This document shows, piece after piece, positions 55,461 through 64,000 of a DNA stretch of 64,000 nucleotides. Source of the stretch: Paraburkholderia caffeinilytica (GTDB lineage: Bacteria; Pseudomonadota; Gammaproteobacteria; Burkholderiales; Burkholderiaceae); the NCBI RefSeq assembly GCF_003368325.1, contig NZ_CP031466.1:1-64000 (forward strand), given 5' to 3'. The notes under the pieces were generated by a model, which did not search any database, was not told the DNA's origin, and worked only from the letters and a program-made list of their open reading frames with translations. The translations under genes were made by a program, and so were the position numbers. The stretch's first letter is position 1. Each line of letters starts with the position of its first letter.

Positions 55461-58400
55461 TCAGGAACGATCGGGCTCCGGCGGCGTGACCGGCCGCTCC
55501 GCGCGCAGCACGCTCAGCTGACGCGGATGGGACACCTCGGTGACGCGCTGCAGCGTTGCAAGGAAGCTCGGTCCAAGCGTGCGCGACGCGCCGTTTGTTT
55601 CCAGCGAGTACAGGAAGCGGTTATCCCAACTGTCGTCTGCCTCGAGCAGGGTGGCGATCTGCGCATTGCGCTCGTTGATCTGCGCGAGGTCGCCCTTGCC
55701 TGGCTTCGCGCCAGGTGGTACCACCGCGTCGCGCAGCTCGCGCAGAATGTTGATCTTGCTCGCCGCTTCAGGCTTCAGCCAGACACGTTCCGCAAAGAGC
55801 TGGTTGCCGCGTAGCGCGTCCTGATCCACTCGCGCGAGGTAGTCGTCGATCGGCTCGGGTTGCGCGGCGCCCGCGGGCTGCTTGTTGTAAGTGTCGTCCC
55901 ACGTTGCGCGGCGGCTGTCGACGTAACGCTTGAACTTCTTCACGCTCGTGAAGGTGGTGTCGCGATAGCTGAGCGATGCGTCGATGTGGCCATCTTCCTC
56001 GGCGATGCGCCATGTGGAACCCGTCTCCGATTGAAGCACCGTGGTGCCGAAGCCGACAATCGAGACATTGGGCAGCACGACCGATTTCACGTGGCCCGTC
56101 TCGTCGGCGAAATTGCCTTGCGGCGCGAGGCCGGCGACGAGCGTAGCCGATGCACCCGCCATGCGCGCGCTACTGCTGCCCGCGAACTCGGCTTTCAACG
56201 GACCGGTTTCCTGACGGCGCGTGCGCGTGAACCAGGTCTTCGTGCCGCCCGCCTGCACCGACGGGCCGATCTTGTATCCATCGTGTTCGTAGCGGACACC
56301 GGTCGATGCGTTGACCGTCGTCGAAAGCGATTGCGCCTTGGAGTCGAGCCAGTTCACCGACACGTCCGGATCCTTGTAGAACGAGTGAGCAATGGCGTCC
56401 CACATCGACCCCGCGTCGTGCGGCAGACCGCGGTTCGGCCCGCTCGCGGTTGCCTCGTCGATCACGCCGAGCATCTTCGCTCGCCACGGGTCGGGCTCGC
56501 CCGCGGGCTGCTGCCCGGCCGGCAGCGTGCCGGTCGGCTGAAGCCGCGCGCGCACCATCACGCCCTTCGGCTGCGACGCGTCGAAAACGGCCGGCAAGAC
56601 TTGCGCCGAGCCGATCGCCTGGAAGCTCTTGTGGAACAGATTGACGCCGCCTGCCGCGCTCGCGCCCGCATGCGACGCCCAGCGTCGATCGCTGCCAATG
56701 AACAGTTGCCCGTGATTCGCCGACGAACCGCCGTTGATCATCGCGTGGCGGCCGTGGATTAACTTGATGTCGGGTCCGGCGAGCACGAACGGCAGCTTGC
56801 TCGCGCCCGGCAAGTTGAGCAGTTCGGCCACGCCGGTGTTGATGCCGAACTGTCCGCCGTCTGACAGGCGCACGTCGTAGGTCATGCGCGGTTCGGTGAT
56901 GACACGCCTGAAGTTTTCAAGCACGGTCTGCGGCGTGGAGCGGTCGGGCGTTGCCTCGCCGTTGCGCTCGAGCGTCGTCAGGTTTTTCAGCGCGGCTTTG
57001 AATTGCGCAGCTTGCGACGCGGCGGGCGCGGTCTGCGTTTCTACTGCCGTGATTTCATCGGTTTCGTCCAGCTGTTCGGATGCCTGTTGCGTCGTCGGCT
57101 GAGGCGTTGCGTCGCGCGGCTCACTGGCTTCGAGGCGGTCGATCCAGCTTTCCAGCGTCGCGGTCGTGAGCCGCGAGCCGGTGCGCGATTTCAGCGCGGC
57201 ATATTCCGGACTGAGCTTGACTTCCGTTTCGCTGACGCCGGTCAGTGCCGCGGCGCGTGCGGCGATCGCATGCCGCATGTGCTTCGGCACGCTGGTCTTG
57301 TCACGCCAGCCCTTGTGTGCCACGCGCTGATACCACGCTTCGAGCGTCGCGGCTTGCACGGCGTCGGCAATGCGCGAATCGGGCGGCCCGTCGCCGTGCG
57401 TTTGCGCGCGCTCCGCGAGCGCGCCGCCCAGTTGCCAGATCACATCCGCCTTGAGCAAATCGTCCTCGGGGTGGCGCAGGCTCGCGCCGCCGGTGCCAAG
57501 CGCAAGCGCGGACATCGGCGACTTGTTGAAGCCGAACATACGCCGCAGGTTCGCGAGCGTGCCCGGTTGGCTGGCACGCCGTGCGTAGCGCGACAGCTTG
57601 AAGAGTCGGTTCTGCGCATGCGCGAGCAGCGTACCGGGCCCTTCATGCGTGAAGCCGCAGCGCCACGTGAAATACGCGGACTTCAGGTGCCGCTCGGGTT
57701 CAGCCGTCGGATCATCGGCAAGCTGCACCGCGGCCAGCAGTGCCTTCGCCGGCACGCTGATATCGCCGTTCATGAGCTGCGACGGCGGCACGTTCGTGAT
57801 GCCGGTCGGACGTTGATGTTCTGGGAGCGCGGCCAACGCGAGGCCGACGACTTCATCCATGCTCTGCGGCGGCGGGTGGCCTTCGGGCAGCGCGGCAATC
57901 AACGTGTTGGCCGCGCGCAACGCGAGCTTCGTGGCGTCTTCGCGCATGGCGTGCTTGACCGGGTCCGCGTCGGCGCCGACGTCACCGCTCAACGTACGCA
58001 GCGTGCCGTAACCCAGCGACGATACCGCGAGCCGGTGCGCCAGTTCGAACGCGCCGCCTTTCACTTCGAGCAGCGGACCCGTGCCGCGCAAGTCCTGAAG
58101 CGCTTTGCTTGCGCGGTCGACATCGGCACCGAACGCCTGGTTCATGCGGCGCAGCACGATTTCCTGACGGGCCGCTACCTTCAACTGGGTGTCCATGTCG
58201 CTGCCTTCGGGGGCGCCGAGACAGGTTTCCAGTTCGCTCGCGAGATCCGTCGTGGGTTTCTGCGGACCGAGCCCCGACCGATTGAAGAGCTGCGCCGCGA
58301 CCGCCGCCGCACCGCCTTCGCTGACGACCCGCTCGGCGGGCGCGGTCTTATCGGTTCCCGCGAGCGTCAGTGCGACGTTGTGCTTGTGCCTCGCGACAGC

Positions 58401-58724
58401 CGCGGGCGGCGTCGCATTTTTATCGGGCTTGTGACGCTGATCTTCTGTCACGCCGATCTTCGCGCGTGCGGTCGTGGGACGCGCGGTCGTGACGGAGCCC
58501 AACAGCGAGTTCGAGACCGTCACCGGCCGCGGCGCGAGCGTGCGCTTCAGGTTCGACCAGAAACCGTCGCGGCGGCGGCTTGCCGTGGGCCGCGTCGTTT
58601 GCGGCCCCGTTGCAGCAGAAGACGACGTGCCGGCGGTGACGTCGCCAGTCGTCACGGGCTCGTGCGTGTAGCCCGAACTGGATACTTTAGGAGGAGTCAT
58701 GGGCGTTGAGATGAAGTGGACCAT
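55461..58724 (-). CDS. AWR/RipA-like giant type III effector 1
   Basis: This 1087-residue protein has a disordered, Thr/Ser/Pro-rich N-terminus (TTGDVTAGTSSSAATGPQTT). A helical middle follows; residues near 353 read AYFTWRCGFTHEGPG with a TWR triad. The C-terminal half is beta-rich (LPFVLAGPDIKLIHGRHAMI, VVLPNVSIVGFGTTVLQS). It is a paralogue of the protein at 58974: both align around the WR triad, the Gly-rich MLGT/LGTGGAS region and a C-terminal FKRYVDSRRATWDDTY segment. AWR (RipA) effectors of Ralstonia have about this size and architecture. The start could be 58724 or 58700. Confidence 0.7.
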   Translation of the reverse strand: MVHFISTPMTPPKVSSSGYTHEPVTTGDVTAGTSSSAATGPQTTRPTASRRRDGFWSNLKRTLAPRPVTVSNSLLGSVTTARPTTARAKIGVTEDQRHKPDKNATPPAAVARHKHNVALTLAGTDKTAPAERVVSEGGAAAVAAQLFNRSGLGPQKPTTDLASELETCLGAPEGSDMDTQLKVAARQEIVLRRMNQAFGADVDRASKALQDLRGTGPLLEVKGGAFELAHRLAVSSLGYGTLRTLSGDVGADADPVKHAMREDATKLALRAANTLIAALPEGHPPPQSMDEVVGLALAALPEHQRPTGITNVPPSQLMNGDISVPAKALLAAVQLADDPTAEPERHLKSAYFTWRCGFTHEGPGTLLAHAQNRLFKLSRYARRASQPGTLANLRRMFGFNKSPMSALALGTGGASLRHPEDDLLKADVIWQLGGALAERAQTHGDGPPDSRIADAVQAATLEAWYQRVAHKGWRDKTSVPKHMRHAIAARAAALTGVSETEVKLSPEYAALKSRTGSRLTTATLESWIDRLEASEPRDATPQPTTQQASEQLDETDEITAVETQTAPAASQAAQFKAALKNLTTLERNGEATPDRSTPQTVLENFRRVITEPRMTYDVRLSDGGQFGINTGVAELLNLPGASKLPFVLAGPDIKLIHGRHAMINGGSSANHGQLFIGSDRRWASHAGASAAGGVNLFHKSFQAIGSAQVLPAVFDASQPKGVMVRARLQPTGTLPAGQQPAGEPDPWRAKMLGVIDEATASGPNRGLPHDAGSMWDAIAHSFYKDPDVSVNWLDSKAQSLSTTVNASTGVRYEHDGYKIGPSVQAGGTKTWFTRTRRQETGPLKAEFAGSSSARMAGASATLVAGLAPQGNFADETGHVKSVVLPNVSIVGFGTTVLQSETGSTWRIAEEDGHIDASLSYRDTTFTSVKKFKRYVDSRRATWDDTYNKQPAGAAQPEPIDDYLARVDQDALRGNQLFAERVWLKPEAASKINILRELRDAVVPPGAKPGKGDLAQINERNAQIATLLEADDSWDNRFLYSLETNGASRTLGPSFLATLQRVTEVSHPRQLSVLRAERPVTPPEPDRS

Positions 58725-58833
58725 GGGAAGCAGGCCGCTGCGGCTTGCGCGGAGCCCAAGTGGCGCGCGAAAGCGGGCGTGCCGGGGTATCGACAGGGTA
58801 GCCGCGAGAGGCGGCGCCCCGGCTGCCGTTGCA

Positions 58834-58858
58834 GCGAAACACGGTGCGCGCCGGCGAA
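58834..58858 (-). promoter_or_regulatory. Perfect PIP box for AWR-like gene 1
   Basis: On the minus strand the site reads TTCGC-N15-TTCGC without mismatch, 110 bases upstream of 58724. TACCCT (58795-58800) lies 33 bases further on as -10. Confidence 0.82.
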
Positions 58859-58890
58859 CTCACTGGACTATCGCGGGGAAGATCGAAGGT

Positions 58891-58914
58891 TTCGTTCCGG
58901 TCGATAAGGTTTCG
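58891..58914 (+). promoter_or_regulatory. hrpII box for AWR-like gene 2
   Basis: TTCG (58891-58894) and TTCG (58911-58914) are 16 bases apart; GATAAT (58946-58951) follows 31 bases later. Transcription would begin near 58,955-58,960. This supports the start at 58974 and excludes the upstream in-frame ATG at 58929. Confidence 0.8.
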
Positions 58915-58973
58915 CCGGTTGGCCGCTCATGTCATGCGCAGTCCCGATAATCAACGGCATCGGAGGAGGAAAA

Positions 58974-61900
58974 ATGCGGCTTACCAACATGTTGCGGAAT
59001 GCGACGTCGATGCTGCGGGGAGCGCCACGCTCGTCGACGACAGTTGCCCCGGCCGCGAGTCCCATCGGGTCGACGGGGGCGGGCGTGCAACCGTCGTCGC
59101 CGGGCGCGCGGGCGGGCGCCAAGGCGAGCTTCGCGGCTACACGGGAGCGTTTCAAAAGCCTACTGGGATTGAGCCGTCCGCCGTACGCGACACCCAAGGT
59201 GCCGACGGATCGCCGGGCGCTCGTGGAAACCGAGTGGCGCATACCGTTCGTGCGCGCGAACAGGTTCGGCCGCTCTTTTCCTGCACACGCCGTGCGGATT
59301 GCGCCGCAGAAACCGGCTCGCCCACTCGATCCGTCCGGCGACTGGGGCGACGCGAGCAAGGCGGGCCCGGCGCCCGGTACGAGCGCCTCCGCTCAGCGGC
59401 GCGCGGTGAAGGCGCAGCGCATGCTGGCCAAGACGATCGGCAAGTTCACGGCGAAGCGCGCGGACCAGTCGGCAAATGCCGACGCGGCGCACGCAAATCG
59501 ACCCCCGCGCGATGCGGCCGAACTCGAGCATTGGCTGGATCATCGGGAAGGGCTGGATAGCTGGGTACGGGAGTACTTCGGCGCACCCGGGCTTGCCGAT
59601 CCAGTCGCCACCCTATCCGCATTGCTGGCCCAGGCGGCGCAGTCAACGGAGTCCGTCCACGCCGCCACGGGCGACGCCATAGAGCAAGCCGGTCCGTCCG
59701 CAACGGACAGCACCCACCGATTCGCGCCTTCGCTGATGCTCGGCTACGCCGTGCTCTCCGCGCTCGGCTCGAACGAACCGGCGCGCGCGGCGGCAGCATT
59801 GCAGGCGTTACCGGAAGTGGTGAGCATTGAAGGCATCGCGCTGCGGGCAGCGGCGTTCGACCCGAACGCCGCGCGCCCCCCCGTCACGACGACGGAACAG
59901 CAGCCACCGCTGAATCACGACCCTGTCCGGGTGAGCCATGCGGACGGAACGTCCGCAGAGGAAATCACGTCGGAAGACGCAGGCGGAACCACACACGACC
60001 ACGGCAACGTGCGCACGACCGATGCGGAAGATCACACTTCGTCTCACGCGCCGGTCAATCGGGCGCACGAAGACGCGTGGCGCATTGCCCGCTCGCTCGC
60101 GAATACTCCCCTAGGGTTCGACGTACTGAAGAGGCTCATCCATAGCGGCGCATCGGGCACCGACAATGCGGCCGCGTTCGCGGTGCTGCAAGCGTGGCAT
60201 GCGTTGCCAGAGCCGCCAGCCGATCTCGATACGGCGCTTGCCGCCGCGCACGCCACGGTTGACGACAAAGGCAACCTCGCTCCACGCGTGCTGCGTGCGC
60301 TGTCGGGTTCGAGCACGCCGCGCGATGCCGCGGCGCTGTTCGCGTGGCGCCAGGAGTTCCGTAGCGATGCGCCTGGCAGCCCGTTGAAGCAGGCGCAAAT
60401 CCGGCTGAATCGTTTCGTGACGCGGGGGATGTTGCGGCTCGACAAGGCCAACTGGTTTTTTCAGCGCATGTTCGGCATGAAGAAGTCCGCGTTGCGCAGC
60501 ATGATGCTCGGCACGTCAAGCGCGGCGCTCGCGTCGTACACGAAAGAGGCAACCCGTTACGCCGACGCGCTTAAGGCGGCCAGCGCGACGTTGGCCGCCT
60601 CGCTGCGCAACCCGCGTCTCGCGCTCGGCGCGCCGGACGGTCCCGAGGCGCGAGCGCGCGAAGCCGCGGCGGCGGCGCTGGAGGCGATTGCCGCGCGACC
60701 CGCGGCGCACATCGGCGATCTCGAATTGGACGAGGCAACCAGGGCCGCGCTGGAAAATCGCGAGCCGGTTCCGAACGCCGCGCAACGCGACGACGCCCCT
60801 CCACTGCTCGACCTCGGCGCGTTGCGCGACTGCGCGAAGCGCTTTCAGGTGCATCGCTGGCAAGACGTGAAAGCCGCGCTCGCTCACGCCGAGAAAGTCG
60901 GCGAGGCCAAGCCACTCAAGCCCGAGCGATTGGGCCGCGAAGAAGTCAGAACCGTGCTACGTCAGTTGATCACCGATCTGCAGCAATCGACCCAGGTCGC
61001 CTTCGCGGACGGTGCGCGCTACGGCTTCAGCACGCGCGGTCTTTCGGTGTCGGCCACCAAGGGTCTGCATCACCACTTGCCGTTCGGAGGCGAACTCACG
61101 CTTGGGCATTACCGCGGCCGCCGCGCCCTCGTGACCCTGCAGCGCAATAACGTCGGATTCGATATCTTCATCGGCACGGAACATAGCAAGCGCTCGCAGC
61201 TCAAGGTGGGCGCCCGCATCGGCTACGCCAGACGTCTCGACTGGCTCTGCGGCTTGCGCCTGGGCGGCTCGCTGCGCATCGCGCCGGTCGATCGCGAGTT
61301 GCGCGAGCCGCGCGGCGTGATGATCCGCGTCGCCCGCGAGCGTCTGACCGACGAGAACCTCGACTGGGTCGCGATGAAGTACGACGATCCGCGCACCACC
61401 GAAACCGTGCTCGACATGGTCGACTTTCTGTTCGAGGAAGCGCGCGAACCGGTGCGCGAAAAGGGCGCCGAAACCTCGCTGTTCGAGCGTCTTGCCGCGC
61501 GCATCGGCGAGCGCACCGATATTTCGATCGGCTGGCAGGACGGTAAGACAAAGGCATCGCGCCAGGGCATTCAGGCAATGGGGGGCGCGTCGGTGTCCGG
61601 TCCTCAGTCGAAGGCACGCGGCACCTTCGGGCTTGACGGCACGGTGACCGTGGACCTGAACAGCCGTAACGACGCGGCCGTCAACGAGGCAACCGGTTCG
61701 CTCCGCTACGACCGCCGCACCGTGACCTCGAGCGTGCGCGTCTCCACGCAGGGCACGGTCGGTGTCGGCCCCGCCTGGCACAAGGGCGACCTGACGGGCG
61801 GGCTGCCGGGCGCGTCGCCGCTCGGGATCGGCGGCGCGTTGCCGGAGCGGCTCGTTGCCGCGCGCGTGATGCTGCCGGAGCGCGAAGGGCGGCTGCTCAA

Positions 61901-62375
61901 TCGCGGCTGCTACGCGGATCAGCAGTTCGCATCGTTCAACGCCTTCGCCGCGGCGGTCAACAGCTCGCGCGAAGAGTGGATCGAGATGTACCGGAATAAT
62001 CACAACTGCGACTATCCGACGGCGGTCGTCAAGCTGAACGCCGACCTCGCGATGCTGCAGAGCCATCAGCGCTCCAATCACACGTTCCTCGTGCGGCGCC
62101 GCCTGAAGCCGGAACACGCGCGGCGTGGCGACGTCTATCGCGCGCTCGAACGCATGCATGATGCCGCCGCGCAAACCGCGGGCGGCAAGGGCGAGGACTG
62201 GTCGCGACCGCTCGACGCCATGTTGCGCGAGCGCGCGTCGTGGCTGCCGGAGCGGATCGCGGTCAACGAAGTGGCGGGACGTGTGCACAGCACACCCGGC
62301 GTGATTACGCCGATCGGCGGCGTCGCTTCCGCAAGCGTGCTCGCGCAGCGTGAACTGCTGCGCTCCAAAGGGTGA
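58974..62375 (+). CDS. AWR/RipA-like giant type III effector 2
   Basis: This 1133-residue protein starts at 58974 behind GGAGGAGGAA. The first 250 residues are low-complexity. Near residue 456 lies an exact AWR triad (AALFAWRQEFRSDAPG), followed by a basic helix (LNRFVTRGMLRLDKANWFF) and SMMLGTSSAALASYT, aligned with effector 1. The C-terminal half has beta-rich repeats (LPFGGELTLGHYRGRRALVT) and ends with FAAAVNSSREEWIEMYRNNH and HQRSNHTFLVRRRLKPEHAR. It is divergent from effector 1 with its own hrpII box. AWR effectors act in the host cell; the exact target is not shown here. Confidence 0.72.
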   Translation: MRLTNMLRNATSMLRGAPRSSTTVAPAASPIGSTGAGVQPSSPGARAGAKASFAATRERFKSLLGLSRPPYATPKVPTDRRALVETEWRIPFVRANRFGRSFPAHAVRIAPQKPARPLDPSGDWGDASKAGPAPGTSASAQRRAVKAQRMLAKTIGKFTAKRADQSANADAAHANRPPRDAAELEHWLDHREGLDSWVREYFGAPGLADPVATLSALLAQAAQSTESVHAATGDAIEQAGPSATDSTHRFAPSLMLGYAVLSALGSNEPARAAAALQALPEVVSIEGIALRAAAFDPNAARPPVTTTEQQPPLNHDPVRVSHADGTSAEEITSEDAGGTTHDHGNVRTTDAEDHTSSHAPVNRAHEDAWRIARSLANTPLGFDVLKRLIHSGASGTDNAAAFAVLQAWHALPEPPADLDTALAAAHATVDDKGNLAPRVLRALSGSSTPRDAAALFAWRQEFRSDAPGSPLKQAQIRLNRFVTRGMLRLDKANWFFQRMFGMKKSALRSMMLGTSSAALASYTKEATRYADALKAASATLAASLRNPRLALGAPDGPEARAREAAAAALEAIAARPAAHIGDLELDEATRAALENREPVPNAAQRDDAPPLLDLGALRDCAKRFQVHRWQDVKAALAHAEKVGEAKPLKPERLGREEVRTVLRQLITDLQQSTQVAFADGARYGFSTRGLSVSATKGLHHHLPFGGELTLGHYRGRRALVTLQRNNVGFDIFIGTEHSKRSQLKVGARIGYARRLDWLCGLRLGGSLRIAPVDRELREPRGVMIRVARERLTDENLDWVAMKYDDPRTTETVLDMVDFLFEEAREPVREKGAETSLFERLAARIGERTDISIGWQDGKTKASRQGIQAMGGASVSGPQSKARGTFGLDGTVTVDLNSRNDAAVNEATGSLRYDRRTVTSSVRVSTQGTVGVGPAWHKGDLTGGLPGASPLGIGGALPERLVAARVMLPEREGRLLNRGCYADQQFASFNAFAAAVNSSREEWIEMYRNNHNCDYPTAVVKLNADLAMLQSHQRSNHTFLVRRRLKPEHARRGDVYRALERMHDAAAQTAGGKGEDWSRPLDAMLRERASWLPERIAVNEVAGRVHSTPGVITPIGGVASASVLAQRELLRSKG

Positions 62376-62445
62376 AGTGTAGAAGGGCCAGATATCGATG
62401 AGTCTGCACCGATTTCGTCGAAGTTGCGCCGGCGTTTCATCGGGT

Positions 62446-62469
62446 TTCGTTAGGGGATGCCATGTTTCG
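62446..62469 (+). promoter_or_regulatory. hrpII box for amidohydrolase-like effector
   Basis: TTCG (62446-62449) and TTCG (62466-62469) are 16 bases apart. TAGCAT (62503-62508) lies 33 bases later as -10. The gene starts at 62548, giving a leader of about 30 bases. Confidence 0.8.
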
Positions 62470-62547
62470 CTGCAACCGCGGAGGAGGGCGCCGGGTGGCG
62501 CCTAGCATGCTTTCGCGCACCACCCTGAAACTCTCTTGGAGAAAGAC

Positions 62548-64000
62548 ATGACTCGCATCAATTCGGCTCACACGTCAGCGACCGATCACAACTCGGAGGC
62601 CAGCTCGTCCGGCACCGGCGAATCCGCCGCGCGCCGCGGCGGCACATCACGCAAGCGCGGCGCAACGTCGCTAGGCGGCACGGGGAGCCCGCAGCCGTCG
62701 GCGCCCAAACGCGCCGCAACCGGCGGTGGCGAGAGCGCCAATCCGCCGGTGCGGGCCGGTGCGGACAAGCTGCTGCGCGCTCACACCCGCTTTTTCGACG
62801 ACAACAGCGTGTCGGTGCGAGGTTTCGACGTGTCTCCCGCAAGGCCTGGCGCAGCGGGGCAGAAGCGCGCGGTTTCGCAGGCTCTGCGCGGCACGCCTGA
62901 ACTGTCCGCCATGCTGACCGCCACCGTCGACACCATGGCGCAGCACCCGCTGGAGAATGCGCATGCGAGCCGCAACGCCACCGGCGACTGGATGTCTGAT
63001 TCGCACTTCCACCCGACGAACTACGTGCAGCAGGGTATGGTGCCGCGCGAGATGTTGAAGATGATGGACGAGGTCGGCATCCACCGCAGCGTGATGTCGC
63101 CGATTCCGACCGACGTGATGCCGTGCGGCAGCCATGACGAGCACACTCACGCGCCGAACCACAACAACATTCCCGCCGAGTCGTACTACGTGCAGCAGAA
63201 GTACACCAACATCCAGCCGCATGAGTTGACGCAGGACGTAGAGAAGGAAATCACGCAGGGCGCGCACTTGATGCTGAACCAGCAGGTGGATGCCGACACC
63301 GCGTTGTTCATGCAGATCGCGCAGCTCTCTCATGCCGAGCGCGATCGCCTGGATCCGATGGTGACCGGCCTGCACCTGGGTTCACCGCTGAGTCCGCAAG
63401 CGCTGCTCCTGAAGCTCGCGACGCACCCGGGCATGTTTACCGGCGTGGGCGAAGTGACGATCCACAAGGAACTGGTGCAGCAGCAATACGAGGGATCGCG
63501 GCAGGCGAATCTCACCAACAACGTGCAGTCATTCAAGCATTTGGTGGCGACGGCCGGCGTGATCGGCATGCCGGTGGTGCTGCATTGCGACGTCGATTCG
63601 ACGGCGAACCAGCGAGCCAATGGCATCGGTCAGCCGCAGTATCTGAACGACCTCAAGAAGCTGTTTGCGTCGCCGGAGACCAGCAAGACCACGCTGATCT
63701 GGGCGCATTGCGGAGGTATCGGACGCTTCGTGCGCAAGCCGATCGACCACGCGAACAATCTGCGCACGATCCTCTCCGATCCGAAGATGAGCCACATCCA
63801 CATCGACATTTCGTGGTCGCGCGTGGCGCGTCAGATCGTCATGAAGACGCAGCCCGACGGCACCGAAGTGCCGGATCACGAATCCGTGCATGCGTGGGCG
63901 GCGCTCATCAACGAGTATCCGGACCGTTTCCTGTTCGGCTCGGACGCGCTCAATCCGCAGGTCAAGGACACGTGGGCGGAAACCGGCAACATGTATAAGC
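62548..64000 (+). CDS. Amidohydrolase-like candidate type III effector, cut by window end
   Basis: This open frame of 484 codons has no stop before base 64,000. The first 90 residues are polar and disordered (TSATDHNSEASSSGTGESAA), typical of a secretion signal. A metal-dependent hydrolase-like region follows: WMSDSHFHPTNYV with an HxH pair near residue 153, VLHCDVDSTANQR near 346, LIWAHCGGIGRF near 385 and FLFGSDALNPQ near 462. This order fits the amidohydrolase superfamily (His-X-His, His, His, Asp). The start follows TTGGAGAAAG, and the hrpII box marks it as HrpB-controlled. The substrate is unknown. Confidence 0.75.
   Translation, partial: MTRINSAHTSATDHNSEASSSGTGESAARRGGTSRKRGATSLGGTGSPQPSAPKRAATGGGESANPPVRAGADKLLRAHTRFFDDNSVSVRGFDVSPARPGAAGQKRAVSQALRGTPELSAMLTATVDTMAQHPLENAHASRNATGDWMSDSHFHPTNYVQQGMVPREMLKMMDEVGIHRSVMSPIPTDVMPCGSHDEHTHAPNHNNIPAESYYVQQKYTNIQPHELTQDVEKEITQGAHLMLNQQVDADTALFMQIAQLSHAERDRLDPMVTGLHLGSPLSPQALLLKLATHPGMFTGVGEVTIHKELVQQQYEGSRQANLTNNVQSFKHLVATAGVIGMPVVLHCDVDSTANQRANGIGQPQYLNDLKKLFASPETSKTTLIWAHCGGIGRFVRKPIDHANNLRTILSDPKMSHIHIDISWSRVARQIVMKTQPDGTEVPDHESVHAWAALINEYPDRFLFGSDALNPQVKDTWAETGNMYK

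Noticed and set aside
57003..58709. Plus-strand frame of 568 codons opposite AWR-like gene 1
   Set aside because: It is Arg-rich shadow sequence. The minus frame is a paralogue of the neighbouring effector and has its own PIP box.

Overview
The window looks like chromosome or megaplasmid DNA of a Burkholderia/Paraburkholderia-type betaproteobacterium. This is inferred from the high GC content, the Hrp2-type (Xanthomonas/Ralstonia-like) gene order of the secretion cluster, and the families present. No 16S or other marker gene is available to fix the genus.

Bases 1-16,240 are an accessory stress island. A Tn3-family transposase with its TnpC-like partner lies at the left edge. Next comes a minus-strand cluster: an unusual fusion of a ribosome hibernation (HPF/RaiA-like) domain with an ECF-like sigma factor, then a small protein, extra copies of groES, groEL and dnaK, and two small proteins. 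A second block fires in both directions from a pair of sigma32-like promoters at 11,527-11,607. Leftward it drives two small unknown proteins; rightward it drives three Hsp20 genes and a small companion. A tRNA-Lys, a large tyrosine recombinase and an unknown gene follow. The island ends inside a truncated dctB-like sensor gene, so the element appears to have broken that gene.

Bases 16,240-26,300 hold a methyl-accepting chemotaxis protein, a scrap of an IS110 transposase and a tidy catabolic operon: D-glutamate cyclase-like protein, MFS permease and 5-oxoprolinase, divergent from a LysR regulator. This operon probably handles 5-oxoproline and D-glutamate.

Bases 26,400-64,000 are a complete Hrp2-type (group II) type III secretion locus with its borders. 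A subtilase lipoprotein and a TorF-like porin lie at the left. Two HrpG-like response regulators bracket a SAM-dependent enzyme, a lytic transglycosylase and a candidate effector. The minus operon reads sctU-sctV-sctP-sctQ-sctR-sctS-hpaA-sctD-hrpD6-hrpE-terminator-hpaB. The divergent plus operon reads hrpB1-sctI-sctJ-sctK-sctL-sctN-sctO-sctT-hrpB-sctC. Beyond it lie an amphipathic secreted-protein candidate, a cysteine-free harpin-like protein, two divergent giant AWR/RipA-like effectors and an amidohydrolase-like effector cut by the window end.

Nine promoter-proximal hrpII/PIP boxes (TTCG-N16-TTCG) were found by eye. Each is correctly oriented, and most have a -10-like hexamer 31-34 bases further on. 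They tie the structural operons, the harpin, the effectors, the lytic transglycosylase and the spermidine-synthase-like enzyme into one predicted HrpG to HrpB regulon.
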